The translations under genes and the position numbers were made by a program. From Anaspis maculata (lineage: Eukaryota > Arthropoda > Insecta > Coleoptera > Scraptiidae), in the NCBI GenBank assembly GCA_949128115.1, contig OX421962.1, positions 61,421,787 through 61,485,786 on the forward strand: 64,000 nt of DNA, given 5' to 3'. Numbering within the stretch: position 1 is the first letter of the stretch; each line of letters begins with the position of its first letter. Below are positions 63,891 through 64,000 of this stretch, piece after piece. Under the pieces are notes generated by a model. It saw nothing but the letters and a program-made list of their open reading frames with translations. It was not told the DNA's origin and made no database searches.

Positions 63891-64000
63891 ATAAGGGAGT
63901 TGAAATTCAGAATATTGGCGGCCGGTAATTTGAAATTGGAGCAAAAATTTCACAAAAGGCACTGAAATTGCCGTATAGAAAAGCAATTTGATCATTAATT

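Overview
The window is nuclear DNA of an arthropod, most likely an insect. It has GT-AG introns, AT-rich non-coding DNA, many short and long transposable elements, and parts of four conserved animal genes. A fibrillar collagen gene (absent from Drosophila), the many 'taggtacctacc'-like tracts and the abundance of inverted-repeat elements would fit a hemipteran. That assignment is inference, not proof.

Layout: (1) 1710-1907 (+) is the last coding exon of a nicotinic acetylcholine receptor alpha subunit whose other exons lie left of the window. (2) 2-29.8 kb holds no recognisable host gene. It is packed with TIR elements (one hAT-like with an 8-bp TSD, several PIF/Harbinger-like MITEs with TTA/TAA TSDs), a LINE 3' fragment, an exact 556-bp tandem duplication, and a run of very long inverted repeats (arms up to about 1 kb) from 13.5 to 26.8 kb, nested several levels deep. 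(3) 30.3-39.0 kb (+) is a seven-exon gene for GA-binding protein subunit beta (ankyrin repeats plus C-terminal coiled coil). (4) 39.8-45.5 kb (-) is a complete 18-exon fibrillar procollagen gene (1537 aa by my splice model), convergent with GABPB, with only 760 bp between the stop codons. (5) 46-58 kb is again repeats: a second hAT-like element, a second copy of the 1.5-kb foldback element of 28 kb, a roughly 285-bp tandem array, a LINE RT fragment and a 2.1-kb compound palindrome. (6) 58501-58966 (+) holds the first two coding exons of the Rad6/UBE2A ubiquitin-conjugating enzyme; its last exon is not in the window. (7) 59-64 kb, in the large Rad6 intron, holds a foldback element with a two-type higher-order tandem array, and several MITEs.

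The four genes have no evident functional link: a synaptic receptor, a nuclear respiratory/ETS cofactor, an extracellular matrix protein and a DNA-damage ubiquitin enzyme. The most unusual parts are the density and nesting of kilobase-scale palindromes (possible endo-siRNA hairpin sources), a well-formed hammerhead ribozyme-like motif at 19065-19130 (-), and a collagen C-propeptide that lacks both cysteines of the classical interchain disulfide pair. All splice models and repeat boundaries were derived by eye from the sequence.
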